Source: Rhodospirillaceae bacterium (GTDB taxonomy: Bacteria > Pseudomonadota > Alphaproteobacteria > UBA6615). Taken from it: 37,285 nucleotides of DNA. The stretch lies in contig JABIVD010000008.1 of the NCBI GenBank assembly GCA_018667335.1, positions 1 through 37,285 of the forward strand. Direction: 5' to 3'. A model generated the notes under the pieces. The model saw only the letters and a program-made list of their open reading frames with translations, did not search any database and was not told the origin of the DNA. Positions 1-8,397 of this stretch are shown here, one piece after another; positions within the stretch are counted from its first letter, which is position 1; every line of letters starts with the position of its first letter. The position numbers were made by a program, and so were the translations under genes.

Positions 1-2
1 GT

Positions 3-596
3 CTTCAGCTTGGCGCTCAGCCGCTGACACTCTCTGATTCTGGCGGTTTCGTGCATTGCGCAGATGGCTTCACGCAGGAGCAAATTGATTGGATAAAAGA
101 CCTTAAAGGTAACCGTCGCGGGAGAATTTCGGAAGCTGCAGCAGAATTTCCGAATGTTTCATTCCATGAGGGTCGCCCATGGGGGATTGAAGCGGATTGT
201 GCCGTACCGTCGGCCACCCAAAATGAGGTAAACGCTGACGAGGCTGCCGTCATGATTAAAAATGGGGTGAAAGCCGTCGCTGAAGCAGCAAACATGCCAT
301 GTGAACAAGGCGCTGTGGATGCATTCATGGAGGCCAACTTGCTGTTCGGCCCGGCGAAAGCTGTAAATGCTGGTGGAGTGGGTGTTTCTGGATTAGAAAT
401 GAGCCAAAACAGTGCTCGTATTTCATGGGATGAAGAAGAGTTACGCCGCCTACTTGAAAACATGATGGGGGATATTCACGATTCTTGCGTCGAGTTTGGT
501 GGTTCGTCGGAAGGCCCGATTAACTATTTAGCCGGCTCAAATATCGCTGGCTTTGTGAAAGTTGCTGATGCCATGATAAGCTTTGGGCACGTCTAA
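3..596 (+). CDS. gdhA: NADP-type glutamate dehydrogenase, C-terminal part (5' cut by window edge)
   Basis: This is the C-terminal ~197 residues of a hexameric glutamate dehydrogenase, which interconverts 2-oxoglutarate plus ammonia and glutamate in the cytosol. The open frame runs back to base 3 without a start, so the gene begins outside the window; an internal ATG at 51 is not the start. Family hallmarks are SDSGG near the beginning, the stretch PSATQNE, NGVKAVAEAANMP, KAVNAGGVGVSGLEM, and the conserved ending NIAGFVKVADAM. It ends with TAA at 594-596 and is followed by an intrinsic terminator. Its base composition is visibly less GC-rich than the genes from recA onward, which may hint at a different origin, but the fragment is short. 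Identity is certain at family level; NADP rather than NAD specificity is inferred from similarity to the small (~450 aa) GdhA type. Confidence 0.93.
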   Translation, partial: LQLGAQPLTLSDSGGFVHCADGFTQEQIDWIKDLKGNRRGRISEAAAEFPNVSFHEGRPWGIEADCAVPSATQNEVNADEAAVMIKNGVKAVAEAANMPCEQGAVDAFMEANLLFGPAKAVNAGGVGVSGLEMSQNSARISWDEEELRRLLENMMGDIHDSCVEFGGSSEGPINYLAGSNIAGFVKVADAMISFGHV

Positions 597-619
597 GATC
601 TTCGCAAGAGCATTCGTAA

Positions 620-677
620 CCCCTCTAAGCTTGTAGACTAATAGAGGGGCCCAGTTCACTCTAAACTGGCCCCCTCG
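620..677 (+). terminator. Terminator of gdhA with two overlapping hairpins
   Basis: Two stem-loops share one arm. The first pairs CCCCTCTA (620-627) with TAGAGGGG (642-649). The second pairs GAGGGG plus CCAGTT (644-656) with AACTGG plus CCCCTC (664-676), with a single C/C mismatch, and is followed by GATTTT. The second looks like the intrinsic terminator of gdhA; the first would compete with it because bases 644-649 are in both stems. Confidence 0.75.
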
Positions 678-858
678 ATTTTAGCGGAAGGTTGTCCTGA
701 CAAAACGACGGCCGCATCGCGCGCACGACCTGGCGAACCTGAGTTGCTAACAAAAATTCTAGAACTTTAGCGACATCACGGCGGAACTTTCGCTAGGCTC
801 TCGATTAACGAAGAATTTCATATGTACAACTATGGGGGCGCCGAAATGCGCGCGGTAA

Positions 859-2511
859 ATGACAAAAGCATCTGATCTATTCATTGAGTGTTTGGAAGAA
901 GAAGGTTGCGAGTATATCTTTGGAATTCCTGGCGAGGAAAACCTCGACTTTCTTGATTCCCTGTCGCGGTCAAAGAAGATCAAGCTGGTGCTGACGCGTC
1001 ACGAACAGGGCGCCGGGTTCATGGCCTCTGTCTATGGTCGCCTGACCGGGAAAACTGGCGTGTGTCTGTCGACCCTCGGGCCGGGTGCCACGAACTTCAC
1101 GACGGCTGCCGCTTATGCGCAGCTCGGCGGGATGCCGATGCTGATGATCACCGGGCAGAAGCCGGTGAAGAGTTCCAAACAGGGCCGTTTTCAGATCCTC
1201 AATGTGGTTGAGATGATGCGCCCGATCACCAAATACGCAACCCAGATCGTTGCGGGTGACAACATTCCCAGCCGCGTACGCGAAGCCTTCCGCATTGCAG
1301 AAGAGGAAAAGCCCGGCGCGACCCATATCGAACTTCCCGAAGATATCGCGGACGAGCAGACCGATGAGCGGCCAATAAAAGCATCCTCGGTACGACGCCC
1401 CACGGCCGAGGAGAAGTCGGTCTTCCGGGCGCTGGAGAAAATCCATGCTGCCAAGTCACCGATTCTAGTCATTGGCGCGGGCGGCAATCGGAAGCTGACC
1501 TCAAAAATGCTGTCAGTGTTCATCGAAAAGACGGGAATTCCCTTCATTGCCACCCAGCTCGGTAAGGGGGTGATCGACGAGCGGCACCCGCTGTTTATGG
1601 GCTGTGCAGCCCTGTCGGCCGGTGACTATGTCCATCGGGCCCTCGATGCGGCTGACCTGATTATCAATGTCGGTCATGATGTGATCGAGAAGCCGCCGTT
1701 CTTCATGGAGCGGGACGGGGCCGAAGTCATTCATGTTTCCTATAACACTGCTGAGGTGGACCCCGTCTACTTCCCACAGGTGGAGGTCATCGGCGACATC
1801 GGAAACTCGATCTGGCAGCTCAAGAATGGTGTGAAGAAAAAGGAAGAAGCCAACTGGGACTTCTCACGGATGATGGACGTAAAAATCCATGGTGATGCGC
1901 AGCTTGCAGAGGGCAAGGATGACATGCGCTTCCCGATCTACCCGCAGCATCTTGTCAGCAAGGTCCGCGATGCAATGCCGGAGGACGGGATTATTTGTCT
2001 CGATAATGGCGTCTACAAAATCTGGTTTGCACGCAACTATCCGGGCTATCAGCCCAATACGGTGCTGCTCGACAACGCGCTTGCAACCATGGGGGCTGGG
2101 CTTCCCTCAGCGATGGCCGCGCATCTCGTCCATCCAGACCGCAAGGTCATGGCGATCTGTGGTGATGGTGGCTTCATGATGAATAGCCAGGAGTTGGAAA
2201 CAGCGGTGCGACTGAAGATGAACATCGTCGTGCTGATCCTGAACGACAGTTCCTACGGCATGATCCGCTGGAAGCAGGCCAATATGGGCTTGAAGGATTG
2301 GGGCCTGGAATACGGCAATCCGGACTTTGTGAAATACGTCGAAGCCTATGGCGGCATTGGTCATCGTGTTGGGTCGGCCGAAGAACTGCCTGGTATCATC
2401 GAGACGGCGTTGACCGAGCCTGGTGTTCACCTGATTGATTGTCCGGTCGACTACGCCGAGAACGATCAGATTCTGAACATCGACATCAAGAAGCGCTCTG
2501 CCGCTATCTAA
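859..2511 (+). CDS. Acetolactate synthase large-subunit-like ThDP enzyme
   Basis: A thiamine-diphosphate enzyme of the acetohydroxyacid/acetolactate synthase family, 550 aa, which is the usual length. The catalytic glutamate of the N-terminal Pyr domain is seen in TRHEQGAGFMA (E49). The central domain holds a nucleotide-binding fold. The C-terminal PP domain has the ThDP motif GDGGF (D436) running to LND (N462/D463). The ending VHLIDCPVDYAEN resembles the single-chain catabolic AlsS type, and no small regulatory subunit gene (ilvN) follows, so a stand-alone role is more likely than branched-chain amino-acid synthesis; this is inference. The ATG at 859 lacks a strong ribosome site; an upstream ATG at 846 is out of frame. 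The aldehyde dehydrogenase gene starts 37 bases after the stop, so the two are probably co-transcribed and may act on the same substrate. The true substrate cannot be told from sequence alone. Confidence 0.85.
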   Translation: MTKASDLFIECLEEEGCEYIFGIPGEENLDFLDSLSRSKKIKLVLTRHEQGAGFMASVYGRLTGKTGVCLSTLGPGATNFTTAAAYAQLGGMPMLMITGQKPVKSSKQGRFQILNVVEMMRPITKYATQIVAGDNIPSRVREAFRIAEEEKPGATHIELPEDIADEQTDERPIKASSVRRPTAEEKSVFRALEKIHAAKSPILVIGAGGNRKLTSKMLSVFIEKTGIPFIATQLGKGVIDERHPLFMGCAALSAGDYVHRALDAADLIINVGHDVIEKPPFFMERDGAEVIHVSYNTAEVDPVYFPQVEVIGDIGNSIWQLKNGVKKKEEANWDFSRMMDVKIHGDAQLAEGKDDMRFPIYPQHLVSKVRDAMPEDGIICLDNGVYKIWFARNYPGYQPNTVLLDNALATMGAGLPSAMAAHLVHPDRKVMAICGDGGFMMNSQELETAVRLKMNIVVLILNDSSYGMIRWKQANMGLKDWGLEYGNPDFVKYVEAYGGIGHRVGSAEELPGIIETALTEPGVHLIDCPVDYAENDQILNIDIKKRSAAI

Positions 2512-2548
2512 CTGGCGACGATCAAACCAAAAGAGGCATCGCACCGTT

Positions 2549-3979
2549 ATGGGTACCTATCCGTATTACCTGAACAACGAAGCCGTCTTCGCCAATGAAG
2601 ATCTGAAAGTGACCGACAAATACACCGGTGACGTGGCCGCTGTATGCGCGCTCGCCGGCCCTGATGCTATCGACGAGGGGATTGCCGGCGCCGTCGAAGC
2701 GGCCGAAGCCATGGCGAAGATGCCGTCCTATGAAAAGAAGGCAATCCTCGAACATTGCGTGGATCGGTTCCGCGAGCGTTATGACGAATTGGCGATGGCG
2801 CTGTGCGTAGAAGCGGGTAAGCCGATCAACGATGCCGAAGGTGAGGTCACGCGGCTGATCGATACCTTCAAGATCGCGGCGGAAGAATCCGTGCGAATGC
2901 ATGGTGAACTGCAGGCGCTTGATATTTCGCCGCGTGCCAAGGGTTACCAGGGCATGTGGAAACGCATGCCGATTGGCCCGTGTTCATTCATCTCGCCGTT
3001 CAACTTTCCGCTCAATCTCGCGGCGCACAAGATTGCGCCGGCGCTCGCTGTTGGTTGCCCGTTTGTGATGAAGCCAGCCTCGCGCACGCCGCTTGGTGCG
3101 CTGATCATGGGTGAAGCCCTGGCCGAGACGGATTTGCCCAAAGGCGCGTTCTCAATCCTGCCCTGTTCCCGCGATGGTGCGGATCTGTTCACGGTTGATG
3201 ATCGACTGAAGCTGTTGTCCTTCACCGGTTCGCCGGCTGTTGGCTGGGATCTGAAGGCACGTTGCGGCAAGAAGAAAATCGTTCTGGAGCTTGGCGGCAA
3301 CGCAGCCGTCGTTGTCGACAGTGACACCAAGAATCTTGACGATGCCGTCGAACGGATCATCTTCGGGGCGTTCTATCAGTCCGGGCAATCCTGCATCGGT
3401 GTGCAGCGTATCCTCATTCATGAAGATATCTACGACACCTTCCGTGACAAGCTCGTTGCACGCGCCTCCAAGCTGATCGCGGGCGATCCGAAAGTTCGTG
3501 AAACCTTCATCGGCCCGATGATTTCCGAGAAAGAGGCCGAACGTCTCCACAAGTGGATCGAAGCGGCCGCTGCGGCGGGCGGAAAGATCCTATGTGGCGG
3601 TGGACGTGAGGGTGCAATGCTTCAGGCGACCTTGCTTGAAGACGTCCCAGCCGATCAGGACCTCTGCGTGGAGGAAGCCTTCGGTCCCGCGGCCGTGCTC
3701 TCCAAGTTCTCCAGTTGGGATGAGGCGATCGCGATGGTAAATGATTCTAAGTTTGGCCTGCAGGCCGGAATCTTCACCCGTGATTTCTACAAGGTCCAGC
3801 AAGCCTGGGATGAGATGGAAGTTGGCGGTGTCGTGCTCGGTGATGTGCCGAGTTATCGCGTGGACAACATGCCTTATGGGGGCGTCAAGGATTCCGGCAT
3901 TGGTCGCGAAGGCATTGTTTTCGCCATGGAAGACATGACCGAAATCCGTAACCTCGTGATCAGGTCGGTGCCCGACTGA
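2549..3979 (+). CDS. NAD(P)-dependent aldehyde dehydrogenase
   Basis: A 476-aa aldehyde dehydrogenase that oxidises an aldehyde to an acid with NAD(P). It has the cofactor-domain motif FISPFNFPLN, the general base in LELGGN (E247) and the catalytic cysteine in SGQSCIGV (C282). The C-terminus has the usual MPYGGVKDSGIGREG oligomerisation region. Closest resemblance by eye is to the lactaldehyde / phosphonoacetaldehyde / sulfoacetaldehyde dehydrogenase branch; the substrate is unknown. An AGAGG at 2531-2535 may be the ribosome site, rather far from the ATG. It follows the ThDP enzyme closely, so a two-step route in which the first enzyme makes or uses an aldehyde removed by the second is plausible but unproven. 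A TSUP pseudogene on the other strand ends only 9 bases downstream. Confidence 0.9.
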   Translation: MGTYPYYLNNEAVFANEDLKVTDKYTGDVAAVCALAGPDAIDEGIAGAVEAAEAMAKMPSYEKKAILEHCVDRFRERYDELAMALCVEAGKPINDAEGEVTRLIDTFKIAAEESVRMHGELQALDISPRAKGYQGMWKRMPIGPCSFISPFNFPLNLAAHKIAPALAVGCPFVMKPASRTPLGALIMGEALAETDLPKGAFSILPCSRDGADLFTVDDRLKLLSFTGSPAVGWDLKARCGKKKIVLELGGNAAVVVDSDTKNLDDAVERIIFGAFYQSGQSCIGVQRILIHEDIYDTFRDKLVARASKLIAGDPKVRETFIGPMISEKEAERLHKWIEAAAAAGGKILCGGGREGAMLQATLLEDVPADQDLCVEEAFGPAAVLSKFSSWDEAIAMVNDSKFGLQAGIFTRDFYKVQQAWDEMEVGGVVLGDVPSYRVDNMPYGGVKDSGIGREGIVFAMEDMTEIRNLVIRSVPD

Positions 3980-3988
3980 TCGCGGGGT

Positions 3989-4281
3989 CTATCGGCCCCA
4001 AACGGCCATCACGAAGACAATAAGCGCCAGATAGTCGATGAATATGCGGTGGATTAGTACGTCCGGAATCCGATGAGAAACTTTGACGCCCCCGGTGAGC
4101 CTACAAGCGCGCCGAGGGCCAGTCCGCCAAATGGGGGCCAGTAGAGATAGCCGAGCGAGAAGTCGGGCAGGTTGAGTTTGTTAATGCCGCCATAGACATA
4201 TCCCGCGGCGGCGGACAGGCTGAGCAGTCCGGCAAGCGCTGGCGACTCGAGGGTGTTGGTCCGGTCTACATAAAACTCGGG
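3989..4281 (-). pseudogene. Fragment of a TSUP (TauE/SafE) family permease, frameshifted
   Basis: Read on the minus strand from about 4281, the frame gives a peptide ending in typical TSUP C-terminal sequence (GGINKLNLPDFSLGYLY, then FGGLALGALVGSPG). Near 4098 the frame breaks, apparently by loss of one base in a run of G, and the expected continuation KVSHRIPDVLIHRIFIDY..VFVMAVWGR is found in the next frame, ending with TAG at 3991-3989. TSUP proteins are ~250-aa inner-membrane carriers of sulfonates or other organic anions; only the last ~95 residues remain and no N-terminal part is recognisable upstream. It is therefore a truncated, frameshifted remnant. Confident about the family because both halves match in order; less sure of the exact 5' limit. 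Confidence 0.75.
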
Positions 4282-4578
4282 CGCCTAGTGCGCAGTCGCC
4301 GGCATTATCTGGACGCCTTCCTCGAAGAACGCGCATGCAGATCAACGTCTATGGCCTGTGATCGGGGTCGAATGCCGTTCGTGGCGGCCGTTTTCCTCTC
4401 ACTGAGCCGTTCAGATATCCCGAATCATTGATTCTTAAGCGCTTGCGGGCTCATTGCCGCTGTGTGCCGTCACAAATTCGTCGCGCAACGGTACTTGCCG
4501 CAAAGAGGCCTCGCGCATATATTCCGCGCGCAAAATCGCCTGATGCGCACAATCAGGGTTGCAGGGGAAGAGAACCTC
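4282..4578. other. Non-coding stretch between TSUP remnant and dksA
   Basis: No convincing gene is seen here on either strand. A short plus-strand reading (about 4280-4430) is open but matches nothing I recognise and has no start. The last part should carry the dksA promoter and leader; an AGGGGAAGAG just before 4579 is the dksA ribosome site. Confidence 0.5.
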
Positions 4579-4998
4579 ATGTCGTCAAATATGCTTTCGC
4601 CGGATTACACGCCGACCGACAAAGAAGCCTTCATGAATCCAATGATGCAGGAGTTCTTTCGCCAGCGGCTGACCGCCTGGCGTGAAGAGTTACTGCGCGA
4701 GTCCGGTCTGACTCTCCAGACCATGCAAACGACAAGTGTCCAGGAATCGGACATCGCAGATCGTGCATCGCAGGAGAGTGAGCGCACGCTTGAACTGCGC
4801 ACCCGCGACCGGGAGCGCAAGCTGATCTCCAAGATCGATTCCGCGCTACGACGCATCGAGACCGAGGAATATGGTTATTGCGAGGACACCGGCGAGCCCA
4901 TCGGTGTCGGGCGGCTGATCGCACGGCCGATCGCGACACTGAGCATCGAAGCTCAGGAGCGCCACGAGCGGATGGAAAAGACTTACCGCGACGAGTAG
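4579..4998 (+). CDS. dksA: RNA polymerase-binding transcription factor DksA
   Basis: DksA enters the secondary channel of RNA polymerase and, with ppGpp, retunes transcription of ribosomal and stress genes. The 139-aa product has the coiled-coil region (residues ~30-95, rich in E/R/Q) and the C-terminal zinc-finger region YGYCEDTGEPIGVGRL followed by ARPIATLSIEAQERHE. Of the four zinc cysteines of the E. coli protein only C101 remains; the others are T104, S122 and A125. This pattern is common in alphaproteobacterial DksA and resembles zinc-independent forms. The start at 4579 was preferred over the longer frame from 4462 because AGGGGAAGAG lies just upstream and the extra 39 residues do not look like the family. 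It is monocistronic, with ~160 bases before the next gene. Confidence 0.92.
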   Translation: MSSNMLSPDYTPTDKEAFMNPMMQEFFRQRLTAWREELLRESGLTLQTMQTTSVQESDIADRASQESERTLELRTRDRERKLISKIDSALRRIETEEYGYCEDTGEPIGVGRLIARPIATLSIEAQERHERMEKTYRDE

Positions 4999-5161
4999 CT
5001 GCCGGCGCGTGAGCTTGGCAAAGGGCCGCCTTTCAACCGGCTGAATTCACCCATCTGAAAAATGCACATCGGGGCCAATTTCCCCTGGGGATGCGGCTTG
5101 TGCATGCCCCCTTAAAACCTGCTAGCGTTTGCCCAAGCATGCCCGTTCAGAGGCGTGCACA

Positions 5162-6217
5162 ATGAATGTCACGATGGGAGACGGCGCGATGCTTGCAATG
5201 GTCGTCAGGGAATGGGGCCAACCCTTTACACTTGAGGAACGTCCCGACCCGGAACCTGGGCCCGGCGAAGCTGTGCTCAAGGTGCGCGCCGCAGGGGTCG
5301 GACTGACACTCGTGACCATGCGCACGGGGATCTTCGGCGGCGAGGTGCCGCGGGTCATGGGCCATGAGCTTGGTGGTGACATCGTCGCGGTAGGCGACGG
5401 CGTGACCAACGTCAAACCCGGCGATCGCTGTGCGGTTTATTTCTATCTCAATTGCGGATATTGCCGCTGGTGTCATGGCGGACGCGAGACCCTCTGCGAA
5501 AATCATGGTGGTTATGTCGGCGTGCATGTCGATGGCGGCTATGCCGACTATGTGGTCCTGCCGGCCGGCAACTTCCTGCCGATCCCCGAGGGCCTCGATT
5601 ATGAGGGCGCGGCCATCGCAGCTGACGCGGTCAACACCAACTGGCATTGCATGCGCGAGCGCGCGCAAATCGCGCCCCATGATGATGTGCTCCTGATCGG
5701 CGCCGGCGGTGGCGTGGGCGTGCACGGCATCCAGGTGGCCAAGGCCTTCGGTGCGCGGGTTATCGCGGCCGATATATCCGATGAGAAGCTGGACTTCGCG
5801 CGACAATGGGGTGCCGACGAGGTGATCAATGTCCGCGCGGTCGACGATTTGGCTGAGGCGGCGCGTAAACTGACCGATGGCAAGGGCGTGGATGCTGCGG
5901 TCGATTATGTTGGCGCCTCCGAGACCTTCACAGCCGCGATCGCGTCGCTGGCAACAGCCGGGCGCGCGGTGATCATCGGCGCCAAGCCGGGCAAGGTCGA
6001 AATTAACCCGATAGAACTGTTGATCGGCGAGAAAATCGTGACCGGCTCGCGCCATTCAACACGGACGGAGCTGCTCGAGACCATGGACGTTATGGCGAAG
6101 GGCACGATCAAGTCGGCGATCGGCAAACGCGTGCACTTCACCGAGGTCGAGACACTGTTTGAAGATCTGCAGGCCGAGACCCTGTTGGGCCGCGGCGCGC
6201 TGACCTACGAAGATTAA
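5162..6217 (+). CDS. Zinc-type alcohol dehydrogenase (MDR) family protein
   Basis: A medium-chain dehydrogenase/reductase of ~351 aa. The structural zinc site is complete (C98, C101, C104, C112 in NCGYCRWCHGGRETLC) and the Rossmann motif GAGGGVGVHGIQVA is intact. At the catalytic zinc site GHE (H68, E69) is kept, but the first ligand cysteine, normally in a CGxC/CGVN-like segment before it, is replaced (VGLTLVTMRTG). The enzyme may thus use a different zinc ligand set or none at that site. ATG 5162 has AGAGG upstream; ATG 5189, which has GGGAG at 5176-5180 and would begin MLAMVVREWG like many relatives, is an equally good or better start. An acyl-CoA dehydrogenase follows 25 bases later, so the pair probably works in one oxidation pathway. 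Substrate unknown. Confidence 0.85.
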   Translation: MNVTMGDGAMLAMVVREWGQPFTLEERPDPEPGPGEAVLKVRAAGVGLTLVTMRTGIFGGEVPRVMGHELGGDIVAVGDGVTNVKPGDRCAVYFYLNCGYCRWCHGGRETLCENHGGYVGVHVDGGYADYVVLPAGNFLPIPEGLDYEGAAIAADAVNTNWHCMRERAQIAPHDDVLLIGAGGGVGVHGIQVAKAFGARVIAADISDEKLDFARQWGADEVINVRAVDDLAEAARKLTDGKGVDAAVDYVGASETFTAAIASLATAGRAVIIGAKPGKVEINPIELLIGEKIVTGSRHSTRTELLETMDVMAKGTIKSAIGKRVHFTEVETLFEDLQAETLLGRGALTYED

Positions 6218-6242
6218 CGAAGAATATTCACGGAGAGAAAAG

Positions 6243-7487
6243 ATGGTCGAATTTGCACTGACGAAGCGGCAGTTCGCGCTGCGCGACAAGGCCCGGAAGT
6301 TCGCGATCGAAGAGATGATTCCCGTTGCCGAGGTCGGTGACCGTGAGCCGGACCCGGCCAAATCCTTCAACTGGGATGTCATCCGCAAGGCCGACAAGCT
6401 GGGCCTGCGCACCCTGTCGGTGCCCAAGGAATACGGCGGCGGCGGCGCCGACGTGCTGACGCTGTCCATGGTCGGCGAGAATCTCGCCTATGGCGATCTA
6501 GGGATCGCGGTGGCCTTCGACCAGACCTGGAAGATCATGACCATGATTAGCCATCTGACGACGGCACGGCAGCGCAAGAAATGGCTGCCCCGGGTGATGG
6601 ACGATCCGACCTGCCTGCTGGCCGCGGCGGCAACCGAACCCCTGTCGGGCAGTGATTCCATCCTGCCTTACAACAAGCCCGATGGCGGCGTGCGCATGAC
6701 CGCCAAGAAGCGCGGCGACAAATGGATTCTCAATGGCGAGAAACGCTACATCTCTAATGGCGGGCTGGCGAATGTCATCTATGTCATGGCCCGCACCGAT
6801 ATGCGCAAACCGCCGCTCAAGAGCATGACCGGCTTTCTGCTGACCGCCGACACGCCGGGTTACTCCGTCACCGAAATCTGGGACAAGCTCGGCCAACGCA
6901 ACGTCGCCAACGGCACGATGATTTTCGACAATGTCGAGGTTCCCCAGGCCGATGTGATGGGCACGCCCAATGGTGCACTCGGTGAGTTGGGTGCGCTGTT
7001 GACGCGCTTCGGGTCGAATATTCAGGCGGGCGCGACGGTGCTGGGCGTCGCCCAGCGCGCCTTTGACGTGACCCTGCAATACGCCAAGCAACGCGTGCAG
7101 GGAGGCAAGCCGATCTTCGAGCATCAGATCCAGGCCCAGCGGCTTGCCCGCATGCGCATGCTGATCGAATCTTCGCGCTACTATCTCTGGTATTCAGGCT
7201 GGACGGCCGGACAGGGCGAGCCCGATGCTGTCGCCGCCTCGTTGTGCAAGGTCAACGCGGCAGAGAATTCCGTGAAAGTGCTGATGGAAGCATTCGAGCT
7301 TTGGGCGGCCACCGGCTACATGAAGAAGAACCCGATCGAGAAGCTCCTGCGTGACGGCCTCAGCTTCGTACATTCCGACGGCACCAACGATGTGTTGTTG
7401 CTCAAGGCGTCGCGGCTGCTGGGTGAGATCAGGCGTGGCGACCCGCGCTACAGCCGGCGGGTCGAGCTGGCGGCAAAGGGTCGCTAG
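6243..7487 (+). CDS. Acyl-CoA dehydrogenase family protein
   Basis: A 414-aa FAD enzyme of the acyl-CoA dehydrogenase family, with the N-terminal helical domain, the middle beta domain (AAAATEPLSGSDS, then GEKRYISNGGLANV) and the C-terminal helical domain. In most relatives the catalytic base is the glutamate of a YEGT motif near the C-terminus; here the corresponding segment reads HSDGTND, giving aspartate (D379). That suggests altered substrate preference or chemistry, but alignment is needed. A GGAGAG ribosome site precedes ATG 6243. The gene is probably in an operon with the dehydrogenase upstream. Its TAG stop overlaps that of the convergent hydrolase within the palindrome CTAG at 7484-7487. 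Confidence 0.9.
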   Translation: MVEFALTKRQFALRDKARKFAIEEMIPVAEVGDREPDPAKSFNWDVIRKADKLGLRTLSVPKEYGGGGADVLTLSMVGENLAYGDLGIAVAFDQTWKIMTMISHLTTARQRKKWLPRVMDDPTCLLAAAATEPLSGSDSILPYNKPDGGVRMTAKKRGDKWILNGEKRYISNGGLANVIYVMARTDMRKPPLKSMTGFLLTADTPGYSVTEIWDKLGQRNVANGTMIFDNVEVPQADVMGTPNGALGELGALLTRFGSNIQAGATVLGVAQRAFDVTLQYAKQRVQGGKPIFEHQIQAQRLARMRMLIESSRYYLWYSGWTAGQGEPDAVAASLCKVNAAENSVKVLMEAFELWAATGYMKKNPIEKLLRDGLSFVHSDGTNDVLLLKASRLLGEIRRGDPRYSRRVELAAKGR

Positions 7488-8341
7488 GCCAGCAGTTCAA
7501 CCAGCAACGTGTTGAAGCGGTCCGCCGCTTCATACTGAACCCAGTGTCCGGTGTCTGGGAAGACGTGGAAGGGCACGTCGTGCTGGAGTTCTGTCGCGTG
7601 CGCACGAATACCTGCCAGATCCGGATACAGGGTGGGATCGCCGTCCCCGAACACGAAGTTGAGGCGGCAGGGCAGGCCCGCGAGGCTGTCCGCCGTGATG
7701 AATGTGCGCGCGATCTTGCGCGAACGCAGCCGGGTCTTGCCCATGTTGGCGATATGCAGGTGCATGGCCAAATCGTCCACGGCGGCGGGGTCGTGGACCA
7801 TCAGTTTCTCAAGATTGCTCCGGTATAACGGCGCTGCCTCTGCGGGCGGCATACCCCGTGGCACGGCGACCAGGTCATTGGCCCGGCCCGTGGTGATAAG
7901 GCCCAGGATGGGCGTACCGATGATGGTCAGGCTGCGGATGCGGTCGGCCTGCGCTTGGGCGATGAGACCGGACAGGGTGCCGCCGAAGGAAAACGCCACG
8001 AGGTCGAATGAGGCGCCGTCTTCGGCGAACAGATGATCGAGGCCATCGGACAGGATCGCAGCAAGGCTCGCGGCGTCATAAGGCTCCGGCGGGTCGTCGG
8101 AATCCCCACAGCCCGGCAGGTCGGGCACGAACACCCTGAAATCTGTCTCCAATGCTGAAATGTTGCGCACCCAGTGGTTCCACGCACCGAACCCGCCATG
8201 CAGAAGCACGACCGCGGGCCGCTCGGGCTCGGCTTCCCCCCAGAAGCGCCAGACGAGTTGTCCGTCGCCACAGGGCGTGTGCGCCTCCCGGCAACGGGAG
8301 CGCAGGCTATCGAGTGTGTCTTGCGGTGATGGTTCGGTCAT
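7484..8341 (-). CDS. Alpha/beta hydrolase
   Basis: A 285-aa alpha/beta-hydrolase-fold protein. It shows the oxyanion loop HGGFGAWNHW, a nucleophile elbow AFSFGG (S118; the usual first glycine is alanine), a likely acid in the FGDGDP segment and the catalytic histidine in TGHWVQYEA (H266). These proteins cleave esters, C-C bonds or thioesters; which one cannot be told. It is convergent with the acyl-CoA dehydrogenase gene and shares the CTAG with its stop. No signal peptide is seen, so it is probably cytosolic. The ATG start is clear. It stands alone on its strand, with the tctA fragment 56 bases upstream on the same strand. Confidence 0.88.
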   Translation of the reverse strand: MTEPSPQDTLDSLRSRCREAHTPCGDGQLVWRFWGEAEPERPAVVLLHGGFGAWNHWVRNISALETDFRVFVPDLPGCGDSDDPPEPYDAASLAAILSDGLDHLFAEDGASFDLVAFSFGGTLSGLIAQAQADRIRSLTIIGTPILGLITTGRANDLVAVPRGMPPAEAAPLYRSNLEKLMVHDPAAVDDLAMHLHIANMGKTRLRSRKIARTFITADSLAGLPCRLNFVFGDGDPTLYPDLAGIRAHATELQHDVPFHVFPDTGHWVQYEAADRFNTLLVELLA

Positions 8342-8397
8342 GGGTGCGGAACCTGGAACTATCCGGATAGGGAAGGTCGTACCCGATCAGGTGCCGG

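Noticed and set aside
4280-4430. Short plus-strand peptide (YLDAFLEER region)
   Set aside because: No start codon, no ribosome site and no recognisable family.
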